DNA from: a virus
Strand: one strand, 5' to 3'
Virus record (IMG/VR): IMGVR_UViG_3300038694_000002
Location: 1-40,364 of that record
DNA length: 40,364 nucleotides
Shown: positions 24,940 to 33,450 of the stretch, one piece after another
Position numbering within the stretch: position 1 is the first letter of the stretch
How the letters are laid out: the number at the start of each line of letters is the position of its first letter
The notes under the pieces: model-generated
What the model was told of the DNA's origin: nothing
Database searches by the model: none
Seen by the model: the letters and a program-made list of their open reading frames with translations, nothing else
Made by a program: the position numbers and the translations under genes

Positions 24940-26339
24940 CAAATGTCACCCATCAACATAAGTAGTTCTAGGACCTCTTCGTCCTCCATTAGAATCTCGG
25001 TTTCTTCCCGTAGCGCAGCCGCTTCGATCATGGCCAGCATTGATTCATACCGCAACCGGTTCACCAGTTCTACCCGTTCGGCGTCAGATACGACCGGGAC
25101 ATCAATGGCCGGGATGGACATCTCAACGCCAGCCTGTTCCAGAGAGACGTATTCAACCGGCTCTGGCATATCGTCATCCGACGCCAGTTCTTCTGGAACA
25201 TCCCCCGCGAGCCACGCCTCATAGTCGGGGGTCGTCACCCGACGGTAGGATCTGCGAGGTTTTTGCGGAAGCCATCCCCCGGTGGTTACTACCTCACCTG
25301 CGGTAGCGGATAGTGTCAATTCGCCGAGGGTGAACGCCGAGTCAGCCACTACATCAACTGATCCGGCAGCCGATAGCGTCAACGCGGCGAGGGTAAAGTC
25401 AGCCGTGCCGGATATCGTCCCTGCTGCAGCCACTGTGCCTGCCGCGGCGACGGTTAACGCTCCGAGTGCCACTGTAGCCCCGCCGGCGACCTCAACCCCC
25501 GCTGCGGATGCCAGGCCCAGGCTGCCTAGAGAGATGGGGGCCGAGCCAACCACGTCCACCGAGCCGGATGCAGCCAGAGTTGCAGCGCCAAGAGTGATCG
25601 ACGCGGTAGAAGCAACCTCGATCGCCCCGGTCGCAGAGGCTGTCAGAGTCCCCATCGAGATGGTGGCTGAGGCAGTAACCCCGGTCGTCGCCGCGTTATA
25701 GGCAATGCAGCATCCAGTCTCGGAATTAGGATCAGCCGAGAAGCTGACCGCAACGGAGCCACCCGTCGCATACCCGGTGGTTATCTGCATGGCCACGCTC
25801 TGCTGGCCGATACGATTGTTATACTGCTCGGTACCCGTCGTCAGGGACGATGTGATCGACGAGGTGGTGGCCGCTTGGAACACCGCCGATTGGTAATCAC
25901 CAGCCGTTGCCGGGGTCAGCGAAGTGGCGGTGCCATAAGCCGAATCCGAAGCCACGGACGCCACAGTTCCCATGCCACTGTACTCGATGACCTCCATGAA
26001 CCTGGTCTGCATCGTCTCGCTAACAGTGAGCGCAACCGTGTAGGTCCCGGAAGTCGCAGGCAGATCGGCATCATCGATGGTGAAGATGGCGGAATACGAG
26101 TCCTGATTGTTGGCGTATTCGTTCGCGGTGACTTGGCTTGTGCAGGCCGCCCCATCGAAAGTCAGTGACGTAATCGTCGCGACGGGCGGGGTTGTGTTGG
26201 AAAAGGTCTTGAAGGCGAGACTTATTTCAACCCGCCTGCCGGTCGTCGAACCATTGGCCAGGATGAAGGAACCGCTGAGGGTCGTACCGTTTGAGGTATC
26301 GAGTATCTGGGTAGGACCCGCAGCGATCGCAATGACCAT
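24939..26339 (-). CDS. Virion surface/decoration protein with about 21-residue beta repeats
   Basis: 466 aa. Residues 1-215 look like an immunoglobulin-like or jelly-roll beta domain rich in Thr/Ser. Residues about 220-353 hold six imperfect repeats of about 21 residues with the pattern [ST]-I-x-L-G-x-L-T-L-x-A-x-G-S-V-D-V-V. The C-terminal 110 residues are quite different: acidic and helical (P-E-E-L-A-S-D-D-D, E-E-T-E-I-L-M-E-D-E-E), perhaps for assembly on the capsid. Similar G-A-L-T-L-S-A-A-G-x-V repeats occur in phage and prophage structural proteins I know of, without assigned roles. Head fibre or decoration is inferred from position. Confidence 0.6.
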   Translation of the reverse strand: MVIAIAAGPTQILDTSNGTTLSGSFILANGSTTGRRVEISLAFKTFSNTTPPVATITSLTFDGAACTSQVTANEYANNQDSYSAIFTIDDADLPATSGTYTVALTVSETMQTRFMEVIEYSGMGTVASVASDSAYGTATSLTPATAGDYQSAVFQAATTSSITSSLTTGTEQYNNRIGQQSVAMQITTGYATGGSVAVSFSADPNSETGCCIAYNAATTGVTASATISMGTLTASATGAIEVASTASITLGAATLAASGSVDVVGSAPISLGSLGLASAAGVEVAGGATVALGALTVAAAGTVAAAGTISGTADFTLAALTLSAAGSVDVVADSAFTLGELTLSATAGEVVTTGGWLPQKPRRSYRRVTTPDYEAWLAGDVPEELASDDDMPEPVEYVSLEQAGVEMSIPAIDVPVVSDAERVELVNRLRYESMLAMIEAAALREETEILMEDEEVLELLMLMGDI

Positions 26340-26352
26340 TGGCTATGCCAAG

Positions 26353-26640
26353 TTAACTGAATTTGCGCAGAGAATAGAAGTAGTCCCCTTGCGCGGGGGT
26401 CTGATTGTCGGCGTAATTGTAAACCGCCAGCATCGCCGAGTAGCAGGAGTCCAGATCAGCGACGGCGGCTTCGGTCACTGATAGGGCGGTGGCGATCTCC
26501 AGATTCGTCCGTCCAGCCCGGAACGACTGCCATTCGTCATAGGCCTTTTGACCCTCGGTGAGGGCCGAAATGAGAATTCTGGCATAGTTGCCAGCAACCC
26601 CGGAAACCTGGATCCAGGTCATATCGGCATTGTACGTCAT
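26353..26640 (-). CDS. Hypothetical virion-operon protein
   Basis: 95 aa, start supported by AAAGGAGC about 9 nt upstream. It is mixed helical, with aromatic residues at both ends (M-T-W-I-Q-V, Y-F-Y-S-L-R-K-F-S). No motif recognised. It is encoded between two decoration-type genes, so a minor head component is likely by position only. Confidence 0.55.
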   Translation of the reverse strand: MTYNADMTWIQVSGVAGNYARILISALTEGQKAYDEWQSFRAGRTNLEIATALSVTEAAVADLDSCYSAMLAVYNYADNQTPAQGDYFYSLRKFS

Positions 26641-26663
26641 GTTCGTGTTGCTCCTTTAATAGG

Positions 26664-27068
26664 TCATGCGTTCGCGTCGGTCAGGGTAAACGTACTCACG
26701 GTGATAGTTTGACCGGTTGTCACAGCAGTGTTGTCCAGCTCCATGTCACCTCCGCCACCCGTCCCCGTCACGCTGCCCTGCAGGTGGCAGGTCGTGTCGG
26801 TCGACTCTTTGATTCGGAAATGTGCCACCGTGCCGTCAGCATCCGCCGTGCCGGTCCAAGTGCCAGCCTTGGCCTTCGAACCCGAAGCCGCTGCGGCCAT
26901 CCAATCGGATGGTAACGCCATGTGCTCCACCTCGGTGCCTGAGTCGGCCGACGCGCAGTCAGCAGGTTGCGCTCCAGTGCGCAGGTCGAGGAACGGGGTC
27001 ACCCCGATAGTGCTTTCGATCGAATCGAGCCGTGCGTTTCTCACGGCAACGGACAGTTGAGCAGCCAT
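26664..27068 (-). CDS. Phage virion protein (beta-rich, decoration-like)
   Basis: 134 aa. The pattern R-N-A-R-L-D-S-I-E, then L-R-T-G-A-Q-P-A-D-C, then S-K-A-K-A-G-T-W, and finally H-L-Q-G-S-V-T-G-T-G-G-G-G-D-M, matches a widespread small phage/prophage protein that I recall next to head genes. It is mostly beta with a short N-terminal helix. The function of that family is not established. The start shares one base with the upstream stop (TAATG). Confidence 0.65.
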   Translation of the reverse strand: MAAQLSVAVRNARLDSIESTIGVTPFLDLRTGAQPADCASADSGTEVEHMALPSDWMAAAASGSKAKAGTWTGTADADGTVAHFRIKESTDTTCHLQGSVTGTGGGGDMELDNTAVTTGQTITVSTFTLTDANA

Positions 27069-27289
27069 TATTTCACCTCAACGATTTTAAATTTCTTGCC
27101 TTTGGGCAAGACGAGTTTCTGAATCTTACCCTCCCTTTCCCAAACGGCGCACTGCTTTCGCAAGGCGTCATGCCGGGAATCCGCCGTGCAGTTGTAGGAC
27201 ATGCCGGGATGATATTCTCCGACGAGAACGCCATTGCGCTCCCATCGAAAAAGCTCAAGTGGAATGAAGCTAAACTCAGGCTTATTCAT
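27068..27289 (-). CDS. Small hypothetical protein
   Basis: 73 aa from the ATG at 27289. This start overlaps the end of the exported-protein gene by 8 nt; a longer frame would overlap it further. The sequence (M-N-K-P-E-F-S-F-I-P) is mixed, with two Cys and a basic C-terminus (L-P-K-G-K-K-F-K-I-V). No family recognised. It belongs to the same - strand operon. Confidence 0.55.
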   Translation of the reverse strand: MNKPEFSFIPLELFRWERNGVLVGEYHPGMSYNCTADSRHDALRKQCAVWEREGKIQKLVLPKGKKFKIVEVK

Positions 27290-27542
27290 CGCTGTCGCCG
27301 CAGATGACAATCACATCACCGACCAGACCATCGCAGAAAAAGAGCACCTGGGAATGATCTGGGGAGGTGACCGCGTCGCATGTGTCCAGATCGATCCCAT
27401 CGGGAAGCGTGTAATAACAAGTGTTGTCGCCAGGGGGAAGGATCGGCGAACCCTCACGGCGCTTGTCACCGTCAGCTTGAGCAATGGCGCTGGCGATAAT
27501 GACAGCCATGGCGGTCATGAACAAAATTACATAAGTTTTCAT
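27282..27542 (-). CDS. Exported Cys-containing small protein
   Basis: 86 aa. The ATG at 27542 has GGAG 8 nt upstream. M-K-T-Y-V-I-L-F-M-T-A-M-A-V-I-I is a signal peptide with a probable A-Q-A cleavage near residue 22. The mature part has four Cys (C-Y-Y, T-C-D, F-C-D, I-C-G) that could form two disulfides in the periplasm. There is no lipobox, so it is not a classical Rz1. Adjacency to a membrane coiled-coil gene suggests a lysis-related pair, but no peptidoglycan hydrolase motif is visible. Confidence 0.55.
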   Translation of the reverse strand: MKTYVILFMTAMAVIIASAIAQADGDKRREGSPILPPGDNTCYYTLPDGIDLDTCDAVTSPDHSQVLFFCDGLVGDVIVICGDSDE

Positions 27543-27556
27543 CAAAACATCTCCGT

Positions 27557-27925
27557 TCAAGGGGGCGGTCTCCCGCCGAAAAAATGATCTAAAAGAAAGT
27601 GACCGGCGAGGGCCAGTCCGCTTAGACTGGTCATCCAAACAGCGAACTTACCGAGCCATTTGGCTATTTTAATGCCAGCTTGCCCGGTTTCATATAGTAT
27701 GATCAACTCCTTAAGTGCCTGTTCCTGGGCTCTATAGGCGTCGATGTGCTCGCGCATAAGGTCGCGGTTCTGTTGGGTAGACATGATCAGCTCATGCCAC
27801 CGAGCCTCTTCCGTGGTGATGTGCGCCAAGAATCGTTCGATATGTTTGTCTACCTCGTTGCGGTGGGTCCGCCAGGAATCATGAAACGATTGCAATTGTT
27901 GGTCTGAAAAGCGCACGATACACAC
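27557..27925 (-). CDS. Coiled-coil protein with C-terminal membrane anchor (lysis-like)
   Basis: 122 aa from a GTG at 27925, preceded by GAAGGG. Residues 8-85 form a long charged coiled coil (W-R-T-H-R-N-E-V-D-K-H-I-E-R-F). Residues about 90-115 hold one hydrophobic segment (F-A-V-W-M-T-S-L-S-G-L-A-L-A-G-H-F-L-L), with a short Gly/Pro end. Tail-anchored coiled-coil proteins of this size occur near lysis or head genes of phages, acting as spanin-like or holin-regulating factors. Topology here is inferred and no named family is assigned. It directly precedes the exported Cys protein. Confidence 0.5.
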   Translation of the reverse strand: MCIVRFSDQQLQSFHDSWRTHRNEVDKHIERFLAHITTEEARWHELIMSTQQNRDLMREHIDAYRAQEQALKELIILYETGQAGIKIAKWLGKFAVWMTSLSGLALAGHFLLDHFFGGRPPP

Positions 27926-28043
27926 TCACTTACCCTTCAAGGTCTTGGTTATATTCTCGGCGGATCGACCTACTACGTGGCCGCCGAGACCTATTTGAAT
28001 GAGAGGGAGCAGAGCCTCTACTGATGAGATTCGAAATCGCGGA
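27926..28043 (-). other. Possible small gene lacking a standard start (start codon or frame disrupted)
   Basis: The 126 bases between the portal stop and the GTG at 27925 contain an open frame reading V-E-A-L-L-P-L-I-Q-I-G-L-G-G-H-V-V, then a short Lys-rich end. Its TGA (27928-27926) abuts the next start. No ATG, GTG or TTG opens it. An ATG in another frame begins at 28054, overlapping the portal stop, and reads M-T-P-I-S-A-I-S-N-L-I-S, so a one-base frame change would join the two into a protein of about 45 aa. This could be a sequencing error, a non-standard ATC start or a broken gene. Confidence 0.3.
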
Positions 28044-28051
28044 AATGGGCG

Positions 28052-30427
28052 TCATGACTCACCCACACCTGTTGCAGGCACCGCTTCACCAATCTCAATA
28101 ATCTTCCCGGTCTCATCACGGGTAACCGGTCGACCGCCGACCGAGATGATTAGACCCATCTCGTCACGCTCGAACCGTTTAGGCTTGCGCATCTCCATCA
28201 GATCGCCGGCCAACTCCTGGAGCGTCATGGCAATGGATTGTAGATCCCCGTCGCTCTGCATCGGCGCGACCTGTCGCTCGAACTGCCTGACCTTGGCGTC
28301 CACCTCACGCTCCTTGATGTCCAGTTCTCGTTCACGCAAAGCCAACTCTTCAGGGGTGAGGACCCCTCCGCCAGGGCGAATCTGAGAACTGGCCTCAGCC
28401 TGTAGCTTGGCGATACCAATATTCTGACCGATCTCCATTTCCTTGATGGTGAGTTCACGCTCCTTAATCGCCAGCTCGCGCATCTTGATCTCATACTCCT
28501 GCTTCAGCTTCTGCTGTTCCAGTTGCGCATCAGTCTGATCCGATTGGGCCTGCTGTTGGAGTTTCTGCTGCTCCAGGGCGGTCCTGGGGTCTTCCCTCGG
28601 CGGTTGCACTGGATCGCGCTCAGCATCCTGGTTGGATGGATCAAGGATGAAATCGGAGTAGTTGCGATAACCCATGTTCTTGATCTTTTCCCGCATCGCA
28701 TTATGCAAGTTCTTGATCGTGAACATAGCCTGCTCGCTGCCAGGGCCGAGCCCGGCCTGAGCCAGGGCCATGTAATCCTGCATCAGGGACTGTAGATGCA
28801 TCAGCATCTGATCCTTGTTTCCCGTCCCCAGCGCCGGATTGATCACCAGATCGTATTTCCCCTCAATCGCCTCGGCAGTGATGTCCCATTGCTTCTCGCC
28901 GAGCAGAACAGTCATCTCGCCGACATAGTCGGGGTACTTAGTGGACAGGGCCAGCAGGCCCCGGATCTTGTCTCTGATACCGGTCTCGGCGAACACGCGA
29001 GCGATCAGTTCCACTCGCTGCATGGCGGCCTGGAAGATCTGGGAAATGCCGGACGCAGTTTTATTTAAGCTGTCTGAGTCGAGGCCTTGGTTGTACCGTG
29101 TCACGCCGCTACGGGCTTCCAGCTTCGATTGCCAGTGCTCGACGATACTGAATACCCACGGCGGGAGGCCCGAGGTCTGAAGCGGATTGACGGTTCCAGC
29201 GTGCTTTACCCGAACATAGCCGCCGACCTGATTATCGAGATAATCATCAATCGTATGCTCAGTGATTCCATCTTCAGTAATCTCCGATCTTGGGTTAATG
29301 GATTGATAGATTGCGTCCATGATCTGTCGATGCAGATTGGTACTAAGTCTATGAATTTCATGAACAGAATCGATTAGGGAGTAGCCGGTCAGCCGATGGG
29401 ATTTGATAATGGGCGTGATGCAGTACATGGGTGGCTCTTCGATCTCTTCCTTTCCCAGCAGCTCAGAACCGACGAAGCAGACCTGATTCCACTCGGTCAT
29501 CCCATCGCCGTTAAGATCGACCTTCATGTAGCACTCGTAGAACCACACCTTCCTGCTCGCCGGGTCAATCTCTGACAACTGACTGGAAGCGTCCTCGTCC
29601 CGGTAATAGTCGGCACTGTCCATGCGACTCAGCACCAGGTCGGAGGTATCCAGGGAATCGATCTCAGGGCCCGTAATGTCGTCAGGCACGTCGTAACCTG
29701 AATCTCGCAGCTCACTCAGCGTCTTGCGGCACTTGTGCGCCACGAAGCGCCAGGAGTCCCGGTTCAGGGTGGCGTCAGATAGGTACAGCACTTCCTCGTT
29801 CGGGATCACCATCTCACGGAGAGTAGCGTCGGTGTCCTGCTCGTATCCCTCGACGTTGAATGTCGCTGCCAGCTTCGGGCCAGCAGGAGTCACCATTTCC
29901 TGAGGAATCCCAGGCTCAATCTTTTTCGGCTTGAAGTTCTCATCCTGCTTCAGGGCCTCCAGTTCGGCCATGGTAAGACCGTCATAGGCCACCGGCTTTG
30001 ACTCCTCCTTCACGTCCCAGAAGATCTTCTCCCAACCCGTCTTCTCGATCAGTGCGTCCTGAAACCAGGTGTAGTCATTGACGAATCCTGGGTTGCAGCG
30101 CTGCTCAACATAGTTCACCCAGGCCTCGGCGGTATCGGCTCGATCCCGATCTTCCTCGGTCTGGCCTTCGATGCTGATCACCTTGTCACCGCTGTTGAAG
30201 ATTCGGATCAGGGAGGGCAGAACTGACTGCACGACTTCCCAGGACATGTTATCAGTGACGGATGATCGACCCTCCACAGTGCCGAGGTCGGGGTCCTCGC
30301 CGTTGTAATAACGCAGGTTGCGATCTCGTTCCGGGTTGATCTTTTCCCGTAAAAAGTCTTCGGCCTCGACCACATATAGGTGGGCCAGCTTTACGAGTTG
30401 GTCGTCGGATATCTTTCTCTTGGCCAC
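28052..30427 (-). CDS. Portal protein (SU10-like)
   Basis: 791 aa. GTG start with GGAGG about 10 nt upstream, sharing one base with the methyltransferase stop (TAGTG). The N-terminal region has R-S-S-V-T-D-N-M-S-W-E-V-V-Q-S-V-L-P-S-L, then R-I-F-N-S-G-D-K-V. F-Q-D-A-L-I-E-K-T-G-W follows. These are features I associate with the large portal proteins of SU10-like and related podoviruses. Residues about 560-730 are a long Gln/Glu/Lys-rich coiled coil, the barrel or crown region. The dodecameric portal forms the DNA channel and binds TerL and the adaptor. Gene order TerS-TerL-(methyltransferase)-portal supports this. Confidence 0.8.
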   Translation of the reverse strand: MAKRKISDDQLVKLAHLYVVEAEDFLREKINPERDRNLRYYNGEDPDLGTVEGRSSVTDNMSWEVVQSVLPSLIRIFNSGDKVISIEGQTEEDRDRADTAEAWVNYVEQRCNPGFVNDYTWFQDALIEKTGWEKIFWDVKEESKPVAYDGLTMAELEALKQDENFKPKKIEPGIPQEMVTPAGPKLAATFNVEGYEQDTDATLREMVIPNEEVLYLSDATLNRDSWRFVAHKCRKTLSELRDSGYDVPDDITGPEIDSLDTSDLVLSRMDSADYYRDEDASSQLSEIDPASRKVWFYECYMKVDLNGDGMTEWNQVCFVGSELLGKEEIEEPPMYCITPIIKSHRLTGYSLIDSVHEIHRLSTNLHRQIMDAIYQSINPRSEITEDGITEHTIDDYLDNQVGGYVRVKHAGTVNPLQTSGLPPWVFSIVEHWQSKLEARSGVTRYNQGLDSDSLNKTASGISQIFQAAMQRVELIARVFAETGIRDKIRGLLALSTKYPDYVGEMTVLLGEKQWDITAEAIEGKYDLVINPALGTGNKDQMLMHLQSLMQDYMALAQAGLGPGSEQAMFTIKNLHNAMREKIKNMGYRNYSDFILDPSNQDAERDPVQPPREDPRTALEQQKLQQQAQSDQTDAQLEQQKLKQEYEIKMRELAIKERELTIKEMEIGQNIGIAKLQAEASSQIRPGGGVLTPEELALRERELDIKEREVDAKVRQFERQVAPMQSDGDLQSIAMTLQELAGDLMEMRKPKRFERDEMGLIISVGGRPVTRDETGKIIEIGEAVPATGVGES

Positions 30428-30990
30428 TACTTCACCGCCTCCAATACGAATTCGAATCCAGACTCGGTGTTCTTCTGATGGACGCAGTGAAAGTTACCCT
30501 TGTACCAAGCCCGGTAATCGGTCATCGGTGTCTTGCCGACTTGATCCCGATAGGCCTGTTGGGACAGGAATATCAGCGTGCCCTCATTGATTACCCGAGT
30601 ATGGCCCGGATCACCCCATGCCCACAACGTGTCCCACCGAGGGACGGTAGCGAACAACAGGCCTCCTGGTTTCAGGATACGCCAATACTCCTCAAACTCT
30701 TCCAGGAATCGCCGCCAATCGCCCTGCGTGCCGATGTGCTCCAGCACCTCATAGGCGTGTATCTCATTGAAATTATTTTCTGGAAATGGGAGTGGGCGAA
30801 TATTCAGGTCGTACAGGAAATCGGGATTCGAGTTTGGGTCAACGTCCAACGTGACCAGGTTCTCCCAGTCTGGACGCTTGGTATGTCGCAGAATCTTTTC
30901 TCGTCGGTTGCCGCAACCTATGAGCAATTCCCGGTAATAATCTGGCTCTTGGTCTCGCTGTAATGGTTCCATGCCTTGATCACGGCTCAT
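30427..30990 (-). CDS. SAM-dependent methyltransferase (class I)
   Basis: 187 aa from the ATG at 30990 (GGTGGGG upstream); an in-frame GTG at 31029 is possible but has no ribosome site. SAM-binding motif I is L-L-I-G-C-G-N-R-R (residues 22-30), and motif II V-T-L-D-V-D-P-N follows. Y-E-V-L-E-H-I-G is motif IV-like, and L-K-P-G-G-L-L-F-A-T-V-P closes the core fold. It belongs to the Methyltransf_11-like group. No N-P-P-Y or D-P-P-Y motif is present, so a DNA-base methylase is not supported; the substrate could be a protein, a small molecule or a sugar. Its position between TerL and portal is unusual. Confidence 0.75.
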   Translation of the reverse strand: MSRDQGMEPLQRDQEPDYYRELLIGCGNRREKILRHTKRPDWENLVTLDVDPNSNPDFLYDLNIRPLPFPENNFNEIHAYEVLEHIGTQGDWRRFLEEFEEYWRILKPGGLLFATVPRWDTLWAWGDPGHTRVINEGTLIFLSQQAYRDQVGKTPMTDYRAWYKGNFHCVHQKNTESGFEFVLEAVK

Positions 30991-31056
30991 GACGAACCCC
31001 ACCGATCTTGAACGCGTTAACCTTTTCACGGCACTGCCAAGTTTTCATTAACTTCC

Positions 31057-32634
31057 TCACACAATTGAAATGTTCGGCCTGCCACGCGCCCTGTTCCAGG
31101 CATCCAGGGCCGCCTTTGGCGTATTTTCCCCAGCATAGACGATCGCGTCTCCAAAGTCAGGCGATCTTCCGATCCTTTTCTTGATTTCCCCTTTTGATTC
31201 AACGATCAGGCCTGCATGGCTCACGTTGAACCGAGGCGTTGTGAGATCTGCCAGCAGACGGTCGTCATTCGGCAGCGCGATACCCACATCATTGGCCGGA
31301 TCCAGGGCTTCGCGGAACGCCCAATACAACGCGGCTCGTTTATTACGTAACCGAATTCGTCCACTTTTGTCAGTCGTTTCAACACCTTCCGCTCCATTCA
31401 CCTCAATCGTCTGCACCTGGTTAGAATTGAGAAAATCAACCACCGAAGCGCCGATGCCAATCACATCGACGTGGATTGGGGCGGCATCTCGCCGGTTGGC
31501 GATCACCAGCCCGGCCACCGTAGGGCCATCTGGCGTCTGACCACCGGGGGCGACGATCAGTTTGTCGAACCAGGTTCCGTGCCGTCTGGAGATCACCGTG
31601 TTGTCCCTGCCTCCGCGTGCAGGGTCCACGCCCATCGAGTCCATAATCCCTTTGGAGTCTCGCGGCTGCCACCGCGCCATCGCGGCCTGCACCCATTCTG
31701 TCGGAATAACCTGATACGCATCGTCATCGAGTGATACGCGGAAATCACCGTGCAGCATCTGGCTGCGCAGCGGCTCAGGCAGCGCCTGAAGCGTAGCCAG
31801 ATATGGGGTGTTGCGCAGATAGGCGTTGTCGGTCACCTTGGCCGGGATGAACGTCCTGCTGTGTGGGGTAATGATGTCCTCGGGTGGATAGTCTGCGGGA
31901 TTGAAGTCGTGGATCCGCTCACCGTCCACCAGGACAAATTGATCTCGCCGGCCCAGCTCAATGTCTCGCCCATCGACCGTGGCGAACCACCGCAGCTCTC
32001 CTGGCGTCGCCGGGTTGGGATGAGTCGGTGATAGCCACGGAGAGAAATACTCGATCAGCCAAAGCCCTGTGCTGTCTGTCGGTGGGTTTGAGGACATCAC
32101 CGTACGACAACGTTGCCCGGGTCGAGTAGAGCGCACCCAGCCCATCAGGAACCGCGCTACCGGTTCTGTCAGGTTCGCCGCCTCGTCCAGGATCAGCAGA
32201 TCTCGAGGAGCGCCCTGATATTTGGTCTCGTCGCCAGGGTTGTTGACACCACCGAATCGGATCTGTCGGCCCTCGCCAGGGACGTTCCAAACACCTGTCT
32301 GCGATGAGAATCCGTCCATGCTTCCCAGGATCTCACCGATCTCGTCTTTCACCGGGACCAGCTGCGCGGCCTCTTTGCGGACGAACAGGGTGCGATAGTG
32401 CTTGGTCAGCGCCAGGATGATGTCCAGAAACGTCTTTCCGCCTCCCGCCGCGCCACCGTAGAGCAGCACATCAGCCTGGGAGTTGATGGCTTCGGTTTGA
32501 GGTCCGGGTTGCGGGATCAGTTTCGGCAGGTCACGGCGCATCTTGCGCTTGAGCGCTTCGACCTCCTGTGGCGCCATGGCCCGCACCAGGGCCGCGCATT
32601 GCTCAACGGTTGGCGACTGACCTTGCGGTATCAC
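31057..32634 (-). CDS. terL: Terminase large subunit (TerL)
   Basis: 525 aa. Walker A G-G-A-A-G-G-G-K-T (residues 60-68), Walker B L-L-I-L-D-E (146-151), a coupling-type motif M-S-S-N-P-P (180-185) and the RNase H-like nuclease motif G-V-D-P-A-R-G-G-R-D with D337. It pumps DNA into the prohead and cuts the concatemer. GTG start overlapping the TerS stop (GTGA). Headful versus site-specific packaging cannot be decided from this sequence, though a repeat-broken circular assembly fits a circularly permuted headful phage. Confidence 0.9.
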   Translation of the reverse strand: MIPQGQSPTVEQCAALVRAMAPQEVEALKRKMRRDLPKLIPQPGPQTEAINSQADVLLYGGAAGGGKTFLDIILALTKHYRTLFVRKEAAQLVPVKDEIGEILGSMDGFSSQTGVWNVPGEGRQIRFGGVNNPGDETKYQGAPRDLLILDEAANLTEPVARFLMGWVRSTRPGQRCRTVMSSNPPTDSTGLWLIEYFSPWLSPTHPNPATPGELRWFATVDGRDIELGRRDQFVLVDGERIHDFNPADYPPEDIITPHSRTFIPAKVTDNAYLRNTPYLATLQALPEPLRSQMLHGDFRVSLDDDAYQVIPTEWVQAAMARWQPRDSKGIMDSMGVDPARGGRDNTVISRRHGTWFDKLIVAPGGQTPDGPTVAGLVIANRRDAAPIHVDVIGIGASVVDFLNSNQVQTIEVNGAEGVETTDKSGRIRLRNKRAALYWAFREALDPANDVGIALPNDDRLLADLTTPRFNVSHAGLIVESKGEIKKRIGRSPDFGDAIVYAGENTPKAALDAWNRARGRPNISIV

Positions 32635-33068
32635 AAAAAGTTGAACTCCTCGTCACCGGCTTCCTGCTCGGCCTCAGTGCCCTTCTCAGCCTGGTTCAGG
32701 TAATAGAACAGCCGATTCACCAGTTCGGTGTCGCTCATGTCCACCGAGGTGGTGACTTGTTCCACATCGGCGTCGATCTTCATCTCGACCTGCTTGAGAT
32801 CCGGCAGCACTTTGTTGAGCAATTTGAACCGAGCATCGATCGCCGCCTTGACCGCCGGGACATCAATCTCAGGGAACGCCTCGTGGACGTACTCACCGAT
32901 GTCACCGTCCCATTTCTGCTGAATTGTCTTGGACATCTCCAGCCGGGCGATCTGGATTGCAATCGCCTGGATCTGCTCACGGGCTTCGATCAACGCATTG
33001 CCACCGACAGAAAACACGCCGTGCTGTCGGTTGATAGGTGCCAGTGCTGGTTCGCGTTTTCGTGCCAT
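32631..33068 (-). CDS. terS: Probable terminase small subunit (TerS)
   Basis: 145 aa, mostly helical. The first 25 residues are basic (M-A-R-K-R-E-P), a central helical region (I-Q-A-I-A-I-Q-I-A-R-L) follows, and the C-terminal tail is acidic and ends E-F-N-F-L. Assignment rests on size, helical make-up and its place immediately before TerL with a GTGA overlap. The ATG has no visible Shine-Dalgarno (the upstream bases are C-rich), so it may be translated leaderless or start at a later codon. It is the first gene of the virion operon. Confidence 0.6.
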   Translation of the reverse strand: MARKREPALAPINRQHGVFSVGGNALIEAREQIQAIAIQIARLEMSKTIQQKWDGDIGEYVHEAFPEIDVPAVKAAIDARFKLLNKVLPDLKQVEMKIDADVEQVTTSVDMSDTELVNRLFYYLNQAEKGTEAEQEAGDEEFNFL

Positions 33069-33251
33069 GGGGGAATTTTAGGGAATAGTCAATAACAAAT
33101 AAATGTTGAAATGATGTTGACTGTCCTCAGGTGTTTACCGCCGGGATACCGCCGGGATAGGGGGTGACAAGCTGACGCTGCGTCACTAAATTTTAGGTCG
33201 CCACGCTGAGTTTGCGTGAAAAAATCTATTCACTTTCTTCTCGTAGCAATT

Positions 33252-33279
33252 TCTATATTTTAGTGTCACCGGTCACCAA
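33252..33279 (-). promoter_or_regulatory. Candidate sigma70-like promoter for the virion operon
   Basis: On the - strand, TTGGTG (33279-33274) and TATAGA (33257-33252) are separated by 16 nt, and the spacer carries two GGTGAC copies. Match to consensus is moderate. It points towards terS, about 185 nt downstream. Confidence 0.3.
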
Positions 33280-33419
33280 ACAGTAAAAAATATAATAAAA
33301 TCAATAGAGGTTTAGATGACCATAAAAGTAAAGTGTTCGTCATCTAGTGACGCCTGTCGTCATCTCGTTGATTTATAAAGAGTTTTTTACTGCAACACTC
33401 GCAGTTTCGAAAACAGTGC

Positions 33420-33448
33420 TTGCATTCTGCTAACGTGACGGTTATGGT
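33420..33448 (+). promoter_or_regulatory. Sigma70-like promoter upstream of the 134-aa gene
   Basis: TTGCAT (33420-33425), 17-nt spacer, TATGGT (33443-33448). The next gene starts at 33495 with GGTGAG upstream. An inverted repeat overlaps the expected transcription start. Confidence 0.45.
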
Positions 33449-33450
33449 GG

